DNA of 38,793 nt, taken from contig NZZV01000056.1 in assembly GCA_002698945.1 (NCBI GenBank), positions 1 to 38,793 on the forward strand. The letters are read 5' to 3'. Source of the stretch: Acidimicrobiaceae bacterium (GTDB taxonomy: Bacteria > Actinomycetota > Acidimicrobiia > Acidimicrobiales > Ilumatobacteraceae). Shown here one piece after another: positions 1 through 9,257 of this stretch. Position numbers and translations under genes: made by a program. Within the stretch, counting starts at the first letter, position 1, and each line of letters starts with the position of its first letter. The notes under the pieces are model-generated. The model ran no database searches. It was not told the DNA's origin and was given only the letters and a program-made list of their open reading frames with translations.

Positions 1-885
1 TCAACCGAACCCGGACCGAAGTTCACATTCGACGCCACCGGAGGATTCCTCACATCCGACGACACCAACTGCCCATCACCGAAACCCTCGGCCAATACCG
101 GCGTCAGATTCACCAACGCAGCGTCACCAGGACTCCCGCTGACCGAGAAACACCGTCTGCCAGACGGGCCGATCTTGCCCCCACCAACACCTTTGCGAGT
201 ATCCACACGTCGGTCCGGAGAACCCGACGCCTTCGCTGGTGTGTACGCCGACTTGGCGATCGTCCCAAGATGGTCAGCAACAAGATGCACGCTCGTGTGG
301 ACCGAGTTCACGAAACACACCTTGCCATCAGCCCCGATCCTGGCAACCGCCACATTCGGATCAACCGAACCCGGACCGAAGTTCACATTCGACGCCACCG
401 GAGGATTCCTCACATCCGACGACACCAACTGTCCATCACCGAAACCGTCCGCCAACACCGGCGTCAGGTTCACGATCGCCGCATCACCCCGACTCCCCGA
501 CACCGAGAAGCACTGCCGACCGGACGGCGGCACCTTCCCACCACCGATCCCCCTGCGCGTATCCACACGACGATCAGGAGCACCCGACGCCTTCGCCGGG
601 GTATACGCCGACTCAGCAATCGTGCCGAGATGATCCGCCACCAAGTGCACCGACGAATGCCGCGAGTTCACGAAACACACCTCACCGTCCACACCGATCT
701 TCGCGACCGCCACGTTCGGATCGACCGTGCCCGGGCCGAAGTTGACATTCGACGCAACCGGCGGGTTTACTCTCGCATCAGACGACACCAACTTCCCATC
801 GCCCGCACCCATGGCCAGTACTGGCGTCAAATTCACGATTGCCGCGGCACCCGGTGAGCCCTTCACAGCGAAACACCGAACAGCA
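1..885 (-). repeat. 360-bp coding tandem repeat array
   Basis: The 3' part of the secreted protein gene is a tandem array with a 360-bp period. Bases 1-71 are identical to 361-431, and similarity then drops along the unit. The copy starting near 721 is more diverged and carries one extra codon. The first unit (reading on the minus strand) begins near 885. Mixed identity within a unit suggests recent gene conversion or unequal exchange in one half of it. Confidence 0.85.
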
Positions 886-2486
886 GACGGAGCGACCGGT
901 CCCGGATCGGGACTTGGAGCATCACAGCCCTGCGGTTCGGGCACGACCTTGGTCAACTCTCGGCGTTCGTACCCAACCGGATCCACGATGAAGACCGTTT
1001 CCTTGCCCTGTGCGAAGTCCGCCGCGATCGCCTGCGGAGGACCGATCAGGTCTTCTATGACCGGATCGTCAGTGACCGATCCGAGGTACACGTCCACCGG
1101 GGTGGACGTGATGTTGAACACCTCGATCGAAGTGCAGGTGACCTCGCCGATACCAACCCAGGGCTGTAGTGGGCAACCGGGCGGCACGGTGAACGGACTG
1201 CCGTCCACATCGGTAAGGCCTGTGGCAGTACTGAGATGTAGGTTCACCTGCACGCCGTAGCGCGGCACGTGGTTGACGGGCACATCGAGCGTCTGCCCTG
1301 CCGACACCGAGATCAACGAGGCGGGAGCGCCGCCCGCATACTCCGGCGCATAGATCATGTCGGCGGTCGCACCCCCCGTGTTGGTGATCCGCAGCTTTCC
1401 CGACTCGCCGCTACACGGAGCGTCAAGCGGCGTCACCTTGAGCACGGGACGGTCGGGCACAGAGGGGGCATCGGTACAGGCCAGGCCGATCTCGCCGCTG
1501 TAGGTCTCGGTGAGGCGCTCGCTCACAAGGTCGAGCGACCAGTCGGCGTACATGCCATCGGTGTCGAAGACGATGTCGAAGTCGTCCGTGAAGGCGGTCA
1601 CCGGCTGCTCGAACCCGCGCACGGTCCAGGTGTAGGTGCCTTCGCCGAGGTTGCGGCCGGAAACGTACAGAAACCCGCCGCACTGTGGCTCGCCGGTCGG
1701 GACGGCGATCTCGACAGAAGGATCAACGCACTCGTCAGCCCACACCACGGTGTCCGAGCCGAGGTCGCCCGGATAGTTGGGCGTCATCCCCCAGAGGATC
1801 TCTTCCTGTCTCACGCCCTCGCGAACGATCGGAGCCAGAACGTGGGAGTCACCGGGATCGAGGTATGCGATGCGTCCCTCGGGGATCGCGACCCCGTGGG
1901 TCACCTCTTCGTACGTAAGACCCCACGTCAACAAGATCAACTCCTCGCTGACATTCGTGAACGTGATGCTGTCATCTTCGATGCCAGGACCGGCGCAATC
2001 GATTTCCGCGGTGTAGTCGTCGGTGCGTGGACTGCTGTAGATGCACGGTCCGGCGTCAACGGAGAGGGTCAGCACCTCTGGAACAGTGAACTCGTACACC
2101 AGTTCAAGTCGAACTTCATACGGACCGGGTTCCTCTAGCAGAGAAAAGCCTCCGCCGACCTCGCCCATCCCAGTGACCGGAAGCGTCTGTGTATCCAAAT
2201 CGACGCCATCCTTTACGAGGACGGCATTGAGATCACCTCCCGAGTCCCATCCGTTCCAGTCGGTCACGCCGAGGATGTATGAGACCATATAAACGGTGTT
2301 GCCCGAGATGTCCCCGACGCACTCCTTGGCCTCGGCGTGGGCGACCGGCGCGGGATCACCTGGCTCCAAGGTGTCCGCACTCGCGTGCGGAGGCAACACG
2401 ACCGCGAAGGTCGTACCGATCATTGCCAGCACGCTTGCCAATGCCAATGTGGCCCGACGTGTACTCAACCCGTGCCGTGATCCCAT
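1..2486 (-). CDS. Secreted protein with about 120-residue tandem repeats (3' end beyond window)
   Basis: The minus strand is open from ATG at 2486 to the window edge (828 codons, no stop). A purine-rich GGGAGG lies just upstream of the ATG. Residues 1-38 form a signal peptide: basic start, hydrophobic core and an Ala-rich end. Residues about 40-530 are non-repetitive, with paired cysteines and beta-rich sequence resembling stacked Ig-like surface domains. From about residue 535 a 120-residue unit repeats. Each carries NVNFGPG, a DPNVAVA stretch, SVHLVADHLG, VDTR and GDGQLVSSD motifs. These resemble repeats of large secreted proteins common in Acidimicrobiia, where VHLVAD-type segments alternate with LDTR segments. 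The function is unknown; a cell-surface or secreted role is inferred from the signal peptide. Codon use is less GC-biased than in neighbouring genes. The C-terminus is missing because the gene runs off the left edge. Confidence 0.85.
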   Translation of the reverse strand, partial: MGSRHGLSTRRATLALASVLAMIGTTFAVVLPPHASADTLEPGDPAPVAHAEAKECVGDISGNTVYMVSYILGVTDWNGWDSGGDLNAVLVKDGVDLDTQTLPVTGMGEVGGGFSLLEEPGPYEVRLELVYEFTVPEVLTLSVDAGPCIYSSPRTDDYTAEIDCAGPGIEDDSITFTNVSEELILLTWGLTYEEVTHGVAIPEGRIAYLDPGDSHVLAPIVREGVRQEEILWGMTPNYPGDLGSDTVVWADECVDPSVEIAVPTGEPQCGGFLYVSGRNLGEGTYTWTVRGFEQPVTAFTDDFDIVFDTDGMYADWSLDLVSERLTETYSGEIGLACTDAPSVPDRPVLKVTPLDAPCSGESGKLRITNTGGATADMIYAPEYAGGAPASLISVSAGQTLDVPVNHVPRYGVQVNLHLSTATGLTDVDGSPFTVPPGCPLQPWVGIGEVTCTSIEVFNITSTPVDVYLGSVTDDPVIEDLIGPPQAIAADFAQGKETVFIVDPVGYERRELTKVVPEPQGCDAPSPDPGPVAPSAVRCFAVKGSPGAAAIVNLTPVLAMGAGDGKLVSSDARVNPPVASNVNFGPGTVDPNVAVAKIGVDGEVCFVNSRHSSVHLVADHLGTIAESAYTPAKASGAPDRRVDTRRGIGGGKVPPSGRQCFSVSGSRGDAAIVNLTPVLADGFGDGQLVSSDVRNPPVASNVNFGPGSVDPNVAVARIGADGKVCFVNSVHTSVHLVADHLGTIAKSAYTPAKASGSPDRRVDTRKGVGGGKIGPSGRRCFSVSGSPGDAALVNLTPVLAEGFGDGQLVSSDVRNPPVASNVNFGPGSV

Positions 2487-3349
2487 ATCGCCTCCCGATC
2501 TGCCGTCGAAGACTGTGCTCCGCGGTCAAGGCCACGAGACAGTGCCAGGCGGTCAAGCGATCGTCAAGTACCAGGCGACATGTCTCGCAGTGACCGCACT
2601 CGAGAGTCCAAGACCTGAGCCCGACGGCGACACGGTTTGAACCTGACCCGGAACCTTGGACACCCTGATTACGCGGGAGACCGTGTAGGGAGGAGCCCTT
2701 CATGGGTCGTCCGAACAGGTACCCCGACCAGTTCCGCAAGGACGCGCTCGACCTTGAACGGGCTGGCCCTGCGGACGGGATCCGGGAGCGCTCCGCAGCA
2801 TCCCGACTCTCACTCCCTAGACCGAGATGCCCGGCCGAACTCGGATGTCGAGGTGGCGGTGATCCTCCAACCACCCGACAGCGTGAATGCTCTCAGAACG
2901 CGAGCACTCAAGTCCGCCAATGGTGTTCCGACACTCGGCGCTCTCGGTCTTGGAGCATCCGGCACAACGATCATGACCACGGCGAGTGAACCGCGAACCA
3001 TCGCCAAGTTGTCAATCCCCGCTGGTGCGCGTGCCATAGCCCGGACCTCACTTGATCCCCGTTGCTAGGCGAGCGCCGAGCGTATCGAAGCTCTTGTTGG
3101 GAGGTTACGACATCTCTCCTCTCGCTGTGACGCACCGGAAGCGAGGATGTCAAACAGTGTCCAGAGGGATGTACATCCGACGCCGTCGTTGTTCCCGTCG
3201 AAGCCGTGCGGATCGGATCCGATGACCTGGAAACGGGGAGGCGATTCGTAGGGCAGGAAGGTCTCCGCAGTTCAGATCGGGCGGTGGCGGAGGGATGCAT
3301 CCGCCGCAGTAGGACGGACAACAGTTGGTGGGAACCCTCAAGAAGACGG
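2487..3349. other. Gene-poor interval, 863 bp
   Basis: No reading frame here has convincing coding character. Overlapping open frames on both strands give low-complexity Arg/Ser/Pro translations without recognisable domains. The only interpretable content is an IS3-type left-end remnant near 2638-2770. The stretch separates the surface-repeat gene from the tRNA-Val gene and probably contains the promoter of the former close to 2490-2560. Confidence 0.5.
2638..2770 (+). pseudogene. IS3-family left end and orfA 5' fragment
   Basis: A motif TGAACCTGACCCGGAACC starts at 2638 and resembles the left inverted repeat of actinobacterial IS3-family elements. About 60 bp later, a good Shine-Dalgarno (GGGAGGAG) precedes ATG at 2702. 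The frame begins MGRPNRYPDQFRKDALDL, which is the typical start of an IS3 OrfA helix-turn-helix transposase subunit. After about 20 codons the resemblance stops: no helix-turn-helix, no OrfB and no DDE domain follow. This is best read as a truncated, inactive insertion sequence remnant. Family assignment rests on remembered motif patterns, not a search. Confidence 0.6.
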
Positions 3350-3385
3350 AAAGACCTGGCAGATCTTGCGATCTACCAGGTCTTT
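3350..3385 (-). terminator. Intrinsic terminator of tRNA-Val
   Basis: A long hairpin has outer stem AAAGACCTGG (3350-3359) pairing with CCAGGTCTTT (3376-3385), and an inner stem AGATC/GATCT around a TTGC loop. On the minus strand the hairpin starts at the last base of the encoded CCA of the tRNA and is followed by a pyrimidine/T-rich tract. This fits a Rho-independent terminator immediately after the tRNA. Confidence 0.8.
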
Positions 3386-3461
3386 GGTGGGCGATATTGG
3401 ACTCGAACCAACGACCCCCGCCGTGTGAAGGCGGTGCTCTAGCCATCTGAGCTAATCGCCC
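3385..3461 (-). tRNA. tRNA-Val (anticodon CAC)
   Basis: The 77-nt cloverleaf folds cleanly on the minus strand. Acceptor GGGCGAT pairs with ATCGCCC. The D-arm is GCTC/GAGC. The anticodon stem CCGCC/GGCGG encloses loop TTCACAC, giving anticodon CAC (valine, GUG codons). The T-arm is GTTGG/CCAAT with loop TTCGAGT. The discriminator base is A and CCA is encoded at 3387-3385. It lies 40 bp downstream of the septum-formation-domain gene on the same strand. Confidence 0.97.
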
Positions 3462-3501
3462 GTGCGGGCACCGAAGGGTAGCACCCCCTCGCGAGATTCA
3501 C

Positions 3502-3945
3502 TCACGCATCGGGGGCTCCGTAGCGTCCGGAAACCTCGCCCTCGCCGAACACCAGGGCGACGCACACCACGCGGCCGAACCGGGCCTCCCACGTCGCTTC
3601 GGTGGGGGCGACGGCGAGGATGCCGAACCGAGGATCGGGCGGGATGTCGGCACAGCGGGCATCTGCCAGAGCGAACAGCTCGTCGTCGGGTGGATAGGGC
3701 CGATCGCCGTCGGGGTTGAGCTCGTCGACGCCGACCACCTCGGCAGTGTGCGGGTCGGCACAGTCGATCACCTCGACGACCCCGACGGTCCCGTCGTCGT
3801 CGGGCTCCAGGTCGAAGCACGTCCCCACCTCGAGGTCGGTGATGTCGCTGGACGACGACGAGGTCAACCGCACGGCCATCGCCAGCACGACGACGGCGAC
3901 ACCGGCGAGTACCACCCCGGCCAGCGCCCACCGGAGCCCGCGCAT
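3502..3945 (-). CDS. Membrane-anchored septum-formation-domain protein
   Basis: A 147-residue protein starts at ATG 3945, which overlaps the stop of the upstream J-domain gene by one base (TGATG), so translation is probably coupled. An N-terminal membrane segment at residues about 5-25 (LRWALAGVVLAGVAVVVLAM) is followed by a domain outside the membrane. That domain has VGTCFDLE, VIDCADPHTAEVV and further cysteines, the signature of the actinobacterial septum-formation domain family (pfam13845 type, assigned from memory). The role is not established here; the family is linked to the cell envelope. The upstream in-frame region to 4092 is the antisense frame of the J-domain gene, so the internal start is preferred. 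Confidence 0.8.
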   Translation of the reverse strand: MRGLRWALAGVVLAGVAVVVLAMAVRLTSSSSSDITDLEVGTCFDLEPDDDGTVGVVEVIDCADPHTAEVVGVDELNPDGDRPYPPDDELFALADARCADIPPDPRFGILAVAPTEATWEARFGRVVCVALVFGEGEVSGRYGAPDA

Positions 3946-4742
3946 CACCCCGTTCCCGTCTCGGTCGCCTCGATCGGTTCCACGCACGCGCGGCCCAGCC
4001 CGAGCCGGTCTCGGTAGGCGAGGTAGGCGGGAGGACACGTGGCGCTCGTCGGGATGACGAGTCGAACCACCAGTTCGGCCTCGGGACCGCACGCGATCTC
4101 ACGAACGTCGGTGTTCGCCTCGACGGCGACACACGACCCGACCCGCAGAATGCCGTCCGGCGGCTCGTCCTCTGGCGCCTCGATCAACGCCGCGCTGGCG
4201 ATGATCACCACCGACCCGACGACCGCTGCGATCGCCATGAACTTCCACGGCATCCGGGCCGGCCCGGGCGGGCTGACCACCCGCCCGATGGTGCGCGACC
4301 CACGCGACGGTGGTCGTGCCCCGACCGTGTCGTCGTCCCAGTCGTCACTCCAGTGGTCGGCCGAACGGGACGTTCCACTCGGCCCCGCGGTCGTCGCCGA
4401 TCCCGTCGGCGCAGCGAGCTCCCGGTCGTAGTGGGAGCGGCGCTCCGGTCGGCGGAGGACGTGGTACGCACGGTTGAGCTCGGCCATCGCCGCACTCGTG
4501 CTGCGTTGGTCGCCGGTCGCCACGTCGGGGTGATGGCGACGAGCTCGTTCGAGGTACGCGGCTCGGATCTCCTCCGCCGAGGCGTCACGACCGACGCCGA
4601 GGGTCTCGTAATGGGTGGCGATACGAGTCAGCGTAGAGCCGGACGAGGGCCGACACCCGTCGTTGATGGAGTGAGCGGTGGGGCCTGGTTCGGGTGAGCC
4701 GGCCGGCGCATCGGGCCACGCACAATCGTGGCCGGAGGACAC
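3945..4742 (-). CDS. J-domain (DnaJ-like) protein with C-terminal membrane anchor
   Basis: The frame reads 265 residues from GTG 4742. That start is uncertain, because the first 40 residues are poorly structured and a shorter form beginning near residue 38 is possible. Residues about 43-107 are a J-domain: HYETLGVGRDASAEEIRAAY, then HHPD, then a helix ending YHVLRRPERRSHYD. The HPD motif needed to stimulate Hsp70 ATPase is intact. A charged linker follows, then a membrane helix at about 168-188 (MAIAAVVGSVVIIASAAL). The C-terminal part has VGSCVAVE and IACGPEAELVV and resembles the exported domain of the next gene. Predicted topology is J-domain in the cytoplasm and a Cys-containing domain outside. 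No zinc-finger or DnaJ C-terminal substrate-binding domains are present, so it is not canonical DnaJ. Confidence 0.8.
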   Translation of the reverse strand: MSSGHDCAWPDAPAGSPEPGPTAHSINDGCRPSSGSTLTRIATHYETLGVGRDASAEEIRAAYLERARRHHPDVATGDQRSTSAAMAELNRAYHVLRRPERRSHYDRELAAPTGSATTAGPSGTSRSADHWSDDWDDDTVGARPPSRGSRTIGRVVSPPGPARMPWKFMAIAAVVGSVVIIASAALIEAPEDEPPDGILRVGSCVAVEANTDVREIACGPEAELVVRLVIPTSATCPPAYLAYRDRLGLGRACVEPIEATETGTG

Positions 4743-4956
4743 TGCCAGTCAGCGCATCCTCCGGCCACGGGGCGTGGTGCGACGTTCCCGCGAATGACGG
4801 GACCACAACCGTCACTCACATCGCAAACGCCGGAAATCACCGTACCGCGCCCGCCGAGCGGACGGCAAGCGACTTCAGCTGCCCTTGACCAAGACAACCG
4901 AGATCGCGGCGATGATGACGAGCGGGATCACGCCGTGATCACCGAAACCGGTTCGC

Positions 4957-6390
4957 TCAGCTGTCGAGATTCGCCATCACGTGCTTGACGCGGGTGTAGT
5001 CGTCGAGCGCGTAGGCCGACAGGTCTTTGCCGTATCCGGACTGCTTGTAGCCACCGTGGGGCATCTCCGCGACGAGCGGGATGTGGGTGTTGATCCAGAC
5101 GCACCCGAAGTCGAGCCGCTTCGCCATGCGCATGGCGCGACCGAAGTCACGGGTCCAGACACTCGACGCCAGGCCGTAGTCGACACCGTTCGCCCAGGCG
5201 ACCGCCTGATCCTCGTCATCGAAGGTCTGCACGGTGATGACGGGACCGAAGATCTCGCGTTGGCTCATCTCGTCGTCCTGGCGGAGCCCGGCGACGACCG
5301 TGGGCTCGAGGAAGTAGCCGGCGTCACCGATGCGATGGCCACCGGCGGTCACACTGGCGTGGTCGGGCACCCGCTCGAGGAACCCTTGCACGTGGGCGAG
5401 CTGGTTGGCGTTGTTGACCGGGCCGAAGAGGACGTCGTCGCCGGTCGCTCCCCCGTGGTTCGTCCGGGTGCCGTTCGCCTGCTCGCTCAACGCATCGACG
5501 AAGTCCTGGTAGATCTTCGGGCCGGCGAGCACGCGGGTGGCGGCGGTACAATCCTGTCCGGCGTTGAAGTAGCCGGCGATCGCGATCCCCTCGGCCGCAG
5601 CCTCGATGTCGGCGTCGTCGAACACCACGACCGGCGCCTTGCCGCCGAGTTCGAGGTGGACACGCTTCAGGCTCTTCGACGCCGCCTCCGCGACCTGCAT
5701 GCCGGCTCGCACCGAACCGGTCACCGACACCATCGCCGGGGTGTCGTGCTCGACCATCGCACGTCCGGTGTCGCGGTCGCCGCAGATGACGTTCAGTACG
5801 CCGGGCGGCAGGAACTCCTGCGCGATCTCGGCCATGCGGCCGGTGGTGGCGGGCGTGGTGTCACTCGGCTTGAGGACGACGGTATTGCCCGCCGCGATCG
5901 CGGGTGCGAACTTCCAGACCGCCATCATCATCGGATAGTTCCACGGCGCCACCTGGGCGCACACGCCGACCGGCTCGCGACGCACGAACGACGTCATGTT
6001 CTCCATGTACTCGGCGGCCGCCTTGCCCTCCAGGTGGCGGGCGGCCCCGGCGAAGAAGCGGATCTGGTCGACCATCGGGCCGATCTCTTCGCCACGATGC
6101 ACGTCGTAGGGCTTCCCAGTGTTCTCGCACTCGAGTTCCATCAGCTCGTCGCCGGCCGCCTCGATCGCATCGGCGATGCGGATCAACGCGAGCGAACGTT
6201 CGGATGGAGTGGCATTGCTCCACCCCTCGAACGCTGCACTCGCGGCCGCCATGGCCGCGTCGACGTCCTCCTCGGACGAGAGCGCCGCGTCGGCGTACTG
6301 CTCTCCCGTCGACGGATCGATCACTGCGCTCGTCGTGCCGCTCTTGGCGTCGACCCATTCCCCGTTGATGAAGTTCTTGAACGCTTTCAC
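4957..6390 (-). CDS. Aminobutyraldehyde/aminoaldehyde dehydrogenase (ALDH superfamily)
   Basis: The enzyme has 477 residues from GTG 6390 ([12 protein letters not shown]). The open frame continues upstream to 6741, but that extension is only the antisense of the Thr-rich linker of the divergent lipoprotein. It is an NAD(P)-dependent aldehyde dehydrogenase with [13 protein letters not shown], the VSVTGS coenzyme motif, the LELGGKAP motif with general base Glu247, and the nucleophile Cys281 in [12 protein letters not shown]. The whole length aligns well by eye with remembered E. coli PatD (gamma-aminobutyraldehyde dehydrogenase), including the C-terminal [15 protein letters not shown] and DYTRVKHVM. 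The likely reaction is oxidation of 4-aminobutyraldehyde or a related aminoaldehyde during polyamine breakdown. Betaine-aldehyde specificity cannot be excluded. It stands alone, divergent from the hydrolase gene. Confidence 0.88.
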   Translation of the reverse strand: MKAFKNFINGEWVDAKSGTTSAVIDPSTGEQYADAALSSEEDVDAAMAAASAAFEGWSNATPSERSLALIRIADAIEAAGDELMELECENTGKPYDVHRGEEIGPMVDQIRFFAGAARHLEGKAAAEYMENMTSFVRREPVGVCAQVAPWNYPMMMAVWKFAPAIAAGNTVVLKPSDTTPATTGRMAEIAQEFLPPGVLNVICGDRDTGRAMVEHDTPAMVSVTGSVRAGMQVAEAASKSLKRVHLELGGKAPVVVFDDADIEAAAEGIAIAGYFNAGQDCTAATRVLAGPKIYQDFVDALSEQANGTRTNHGGATGDDVLFGPVNNANQLAHVQGFLERVPDHASVTAGGHRIGDAGYFLEPTVVAGLRQDDEMSQREIFGPVITVQTFDDEDQAVAWANGVDYGLASSVWTRDFGRAMRMAKRLDFGCVWINTHIPLVAEMPHGGYKQSGYGKDLSAYALDDYTRVKHVMANLDS

Positions 6391-6463
6391 GCGCGCTGGT
6401 CTATCAGATCGCGAATCCGCCGGGAACCCGTTCACGTGGGGGTCGTGACGTAAGTTCCTGGGC

Positions 6464-8647
6464 ATGAGGGGATCCATCGCACTGTTGCTGGCCGCTGCCT
6501 GCGCGCTCACCGCCTGCTCGTCGAGTGACGACACGTCCGGTGACACCTCGGTCGAGGACACGGTGAGTTCGGCGACCGACACGACACTGGCCTCGCCCGC
6601 CACGACGGCGACCGACAAGACGACGGCACCGTCCACGACAACTGCCGCTACGACAGCTCCCGCCACGACCGCGCCGGCCACGACGACGCCGGACACGACG
6701 ATGCCGCCGGTGCCCGCCGACGCGTCGCTGATCGCTGCCATCGAGGCGGATCTGGCCGCTGCACCGGACGGGTGTGATCCGCTCGATCCGCGTCAGTGCG
6801 TGCTCCCCTACCCATCGAACGCGACGACCGTCGCCGACGACTCGTCCGTGACCGGGCTGCGCGTCGCATTCCCGGCCGACGGCTTGCCGGCGAACAGCGA
6901 CGGGGTCCACATCGACCCGACCGAGTGGAACCGCAACGACGGCTTCTCACCGAACTCGTCGATCCTGACCCACGTCCCGGGGCTCGACATTGACGCGTCA
7001 GCACTGCCGCGCTGGGACGATCTCGCGGCGTCGCTCGGCGACGACGCAACGGTCGTGATCGTCGCCGACGACGGTCAGCGAGTCCCGTTGTGGGCCGAAC
7101 CCGACGTCGACGTGACCGGACCGGACGACGAGGTGCTGGTGATCCACCCGGCGGTGTCGCTGGAGGAGGGTCGCACGTATCACGTCGCCCTGCGCGGTCT
7201 GGTCGACGACACCGGAGCGGCGATCGAACCGTCGGCCGCGTTCCTGGCCTACCGAGATCGGCTGACGACCGAGCTCGACACGATCGAGGAACGACGAGCC
7301 GAGATGGAAGCGATGTTCGCGACACTCGACGCCGCCGGCATCGGTCGAGACGATCTGCAGCTCGCTTGGACCTTCACCGTCGCGAGCACCGAGAACATCA
7401 CCGGGCGGATGCTGCACATCCGCGACGAGACGCTCGCCGAGTTGGGCGATGCGGCGCCGAACTTCACGGTGACCGAGGTCGTCGAACCGCCGGAACTCGA
7501 CCGCGAGGGACTCGCTCGCCAGATCGTCGGGACGTACACCGTGCCGAACTGGCTGACAGGTGACGGCGGGCCCGGCAACCGCTTCGAGACGGGCGACGAC
7601 GGGCTCCCCGTGCGCAACGGTGACGTCGAGTCGCCGTTCGTCTGCAACGTGTCCGACGCCACGATGAACGGCAATGAGCCGGCCCGCATCGTGCAGTACG
7701 GCCATGGTCTGCTCGGCAGCCACTTCGAGATCAACGCCGGCAACGTTCGAGCGATGTCGAACGAGCACGACGTGGTCCACTGCGCCACCAAGTGGGCCGG
7801 CATGAGCGAGGACGACATCGGCAACGCGGCGAGCGTCCTGACCGAGGTGTCGACGTTCCCGACGATGGCCGACCGGCTACAGCAGGGCGTGCTCAACCAG
7901 ATCGTGCTCGGCAGGTTGATGCTCGCCGAGGACGGTTTCGTGAGCGACCCGGCCTTCCAGCGGCCCGACGGCTCACCGCTGATCGACCACACGGTCTTGC
8001 ACTACGACGGCAACAGCCAGGGCGGGATCATGGGTCTGATGCTCGCGGGTGTCTCGCCCGATTTCGATCGTGCGGTGCTCGGGGTGCCGGGGATGAACTA
8101 CTCGATGCTGCTCCCCCGCTCGGTCGACTTCGACACGTACGAGGCGATCATGACGCCGGCCTACCCGAGCACGCTCGATCGCATGCTGATCATCTCCCTC
8201 ATGCAGATGCTGTGGGATCGCGCCGAGGGCGCCGGCTACGTGCGACACGTCGTCGACGATCCGCTGCCGGGCACCAACGCCAAGCAGGTGCTCATGCACG
8301 TCGCGTACGGAGATCACCAGGTCAGCGAGCTGTCGGCGCTCGTGCAGGCGCGCACGATGGGCATCCCGATCCACCGACCCGCCGTCGCGGACGGACGTTG
8401 GCCGGGCGACCCGGCATGGGGGCTCGACGACGCGGTGCCGGGCGAGTCGGCCTCGGCGATCGTGGTCTGGGACTCCGGCATGGCCCCGATCCCGTTCGAG
8501 GCGACCCCACCACGAGCGGGTGACGACTCGCACGAGGACCCGCGCGCCGACCCCGACGCCCGGGTGCAGAAGGCCGCCTTCCTGTTCGACGGCGAGTACG
8601 TCGACGTCTGCGGCGGCGCCCCCTGCACCGCCGACCACGTCGACTGA
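6464..8647 (+). CDS. Secreted lipoprotein, alpha/beta-hydrolase (lipase-like)
   Basis: The 727-residue protein has a lipoprotein signal ending in the lipobox LTAC (Cys18). A Thr/Ala/Pro-rich linker follows to about residue 90, typical of wall-spanning actinobacterial lipoproteins. Residues about 100-270 look like the Ig-like N-terminal domain found in bacterial extracellular lipases ([29 protein letters not shown]). A hydrolase domain follows with YGHGLLGS and a nucleophile elbow GNSQGG (Ser518), then [10 protein letters not shown] and a late YGDHQVS that may supply catalytic His. It is probably anchored on the outer face of the membrane and hydrolyses an ester substrate that is not known. 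It is convergent with the Lrp gene, with a palindrome between them. Confidence 0.8.
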   Translation: MRGSIALLLAAACALTACSSSDDTSGDTSVEDTVSSATDTTLASPATTATDKTTAPSTTTAATTAPATTAPATTTPDTTMPPVPADASLIAAIEADLAAAPDGCDPLDPRQCVLPYPSNATTVADDSSVTGLRVAFPADGLPANSDGVHIDPTEWNRNDGFSPNSSILTHVPGLDIDASALPRWDDLAASLGDDATVVIVADDGQRVPLWAEPDVDVTGPDDEVLVIHPAVSLEEGRTYHVALRGLVDDTGAAIEPSAAFLAYRDRLTTELDTIEERRAEMEAMFATLDAAGIGRDDLQLAWTFTVASTENITGRMLHIRDETLAELGDAAPNFTVTEVVEPPELDREGLARQIVGTYTVPNWLTGDGGPGNRFETGDDGLPVRNGDVESPFVCNVSDATMNGNEPARIVQYGHGLLGSHFEINAGNVRAMSNEHDVVHCATKWAGMSEDDIGNAASVLTEVSTFPTMADRLQQGVLNQIVLGRLMLAEDGFVSDPAFQRPDGSPLIDHTVLHYDGNSQGGIMGLMLAGVSPDFDRAVLGVPGMNYSMLLPRSVDFDTYEAIMTPAYPSTLDRMLIISLMQMLWDRAEGAGYVRHVVDDPLPGTNAKQVLMHVAYGDHQVSELSALVQARTMGIPIHRPAVADGRWPGDPAWGLDDAVPGESASAIVVWDSGMAPIPFEATPPRAGDDSHEDPRADPDARVQKAAFLFDGEYVDVCGGAPCTADHVD

Positions 8648-8679
8648 CCCCCACCGACACCCCAGCAAGCCCGTCGAAC

Positions 8680-8720
8680 GCATGAACTCGTTGCGCACCC
8701 GGTGCGCAACGAGTTCACGC
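8680..8720. repeat. Dispersed palindrome, copy 1 (bidirectional terminator position)
   Basis: TGAACTCGTTGCGCACC (8683-8699) and its exact reverse complement (8701-8717) are separated by one base, with two further flanking pairs. It sits between two convergent genes, 35 bp past the hydrolase stop and 35 bp before the Lrp stop. It could act as a bidirectional terminator hairpin. The same 17-bp arms recur at 37496-37530, so it is also a dispersed repeat. No T-tract follows on either strand. Confidence 0.85.
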
Positions 8721-8751
8721 ATTGGTCAGGTCGATGGGTGAGTGCGGTGGG

Positions 8752-9195
8752 TCAGCTGCGGACGACTCGGAGGAGGAGTTTGGTTTCGGTGCTGGCGACG
8801 CCGGCTTCGGAACGGAGCCACCGGACGAAGGTGTCGAGTCCTTCGGCACCGTGACAGGCGACGTTGATCGAGTAGTCGGCGGTCCCGGTGACGTAGGCGG
8901 CGAAGGTGACCTCGTCGCGCTGCGACAGTCGTTGCTCGAACTCCTCGACGTCGCCCGGGCCGAGCTTCACGTCGACGACCGCCTGCACCGTGCGCCCGAG
9001 CGCATCGGGATCGATACGAACCGTGTAGCCCTCGATGACCCCGTCCCGTTCGAGCCGTCGCACTCGGTCGGCGGCGGAGGTCGATGCCAGATGCACGGCC
9101 TCGCCCAGCTCACGCCAGCTGATTCGTGCGTCTCGTTCCAGCTCACGCAGGATTCGAAGGTCGGTCTGATCCAAAGCACTCGATTCGGAGGCCAT
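8752..9195 (-). CDS. Lrp/AsnC-family transcriptional regulator
   Basis: The protein has 147 residues. An N-terminal winged helix-turn-helix (LDQTDLRILRELERDARISWRELG..., residues 7-65, recognition helix around LASTSAADRVRRLE) is followed by an alpha/beta RAM effector domain with VKLGPGDVEEFEQRL and YVTGTADYSINVACHG. It lies divergent to an alanine dehydrogenase gene with a 62-bp gap. In mycobacteria an AsnC-family protein (AldR) divergent from ald responds to alanine, so regulation of the neighbour by alanine or another amino acid is inferred. The start at 9195 was chosen because it is ATG at the domain-appropriate distance. Confidence 0.92.
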   Translation of the reverse strand: MASESSALDQTDLRILRELERDARISWRELGEAVHLASTSAADRVRRLERDGVIEGYTVRIDPDALGRTVQAVVDVKLGPGDVEEFEQRLSQRDEVTFAAYVTGTADYSINVACHGAEGLDTFVRWLRSEAGVASTETKLLLRVVRS

Positions 9196-9257
9196 TGAAG
9201 CATTCTGTCACGGATCTTTCCTCGCACACACGGCCCGACGGCGACGACAATCGGTGC

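Noticed and set aside
2810-3037. A 75-codon minus frame with a hydrophobic segment (LAVVMIVVPDAP)
   Set aside because: There is no recognisable domain, no clear ribosome binding site, and it overlaps other weak frames. The composition is not gene-like.
4890-4960. Very short hydrophobic frame (VIPLVIIAAISVVLVKGS) just past the aldehyde dehydrogenase stop
   Set aside because: It is about 18 residues, with only a GTG start and no ribosome binding site. The hydrophobic run could be chance. Not called as a gene.
4981-6453. A 490-codon plus-strand frame opposite the aldehyde dehydrogenase
   Set aside because: The translation is His/Arg/Asp-rich without domains, and the minus-strand dehydrogenase has complete catalytic motifs.
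6391-6741. Ala/Val-rich N-terminal extension of the aldehyde dehydrogenase, resembling a signal peptide
   Set aside because: It is antisense to the Thr-rich linker and signal sequence of the divergent lipoprotein. The dehydrogenase domain begins at the GTG at 6390.
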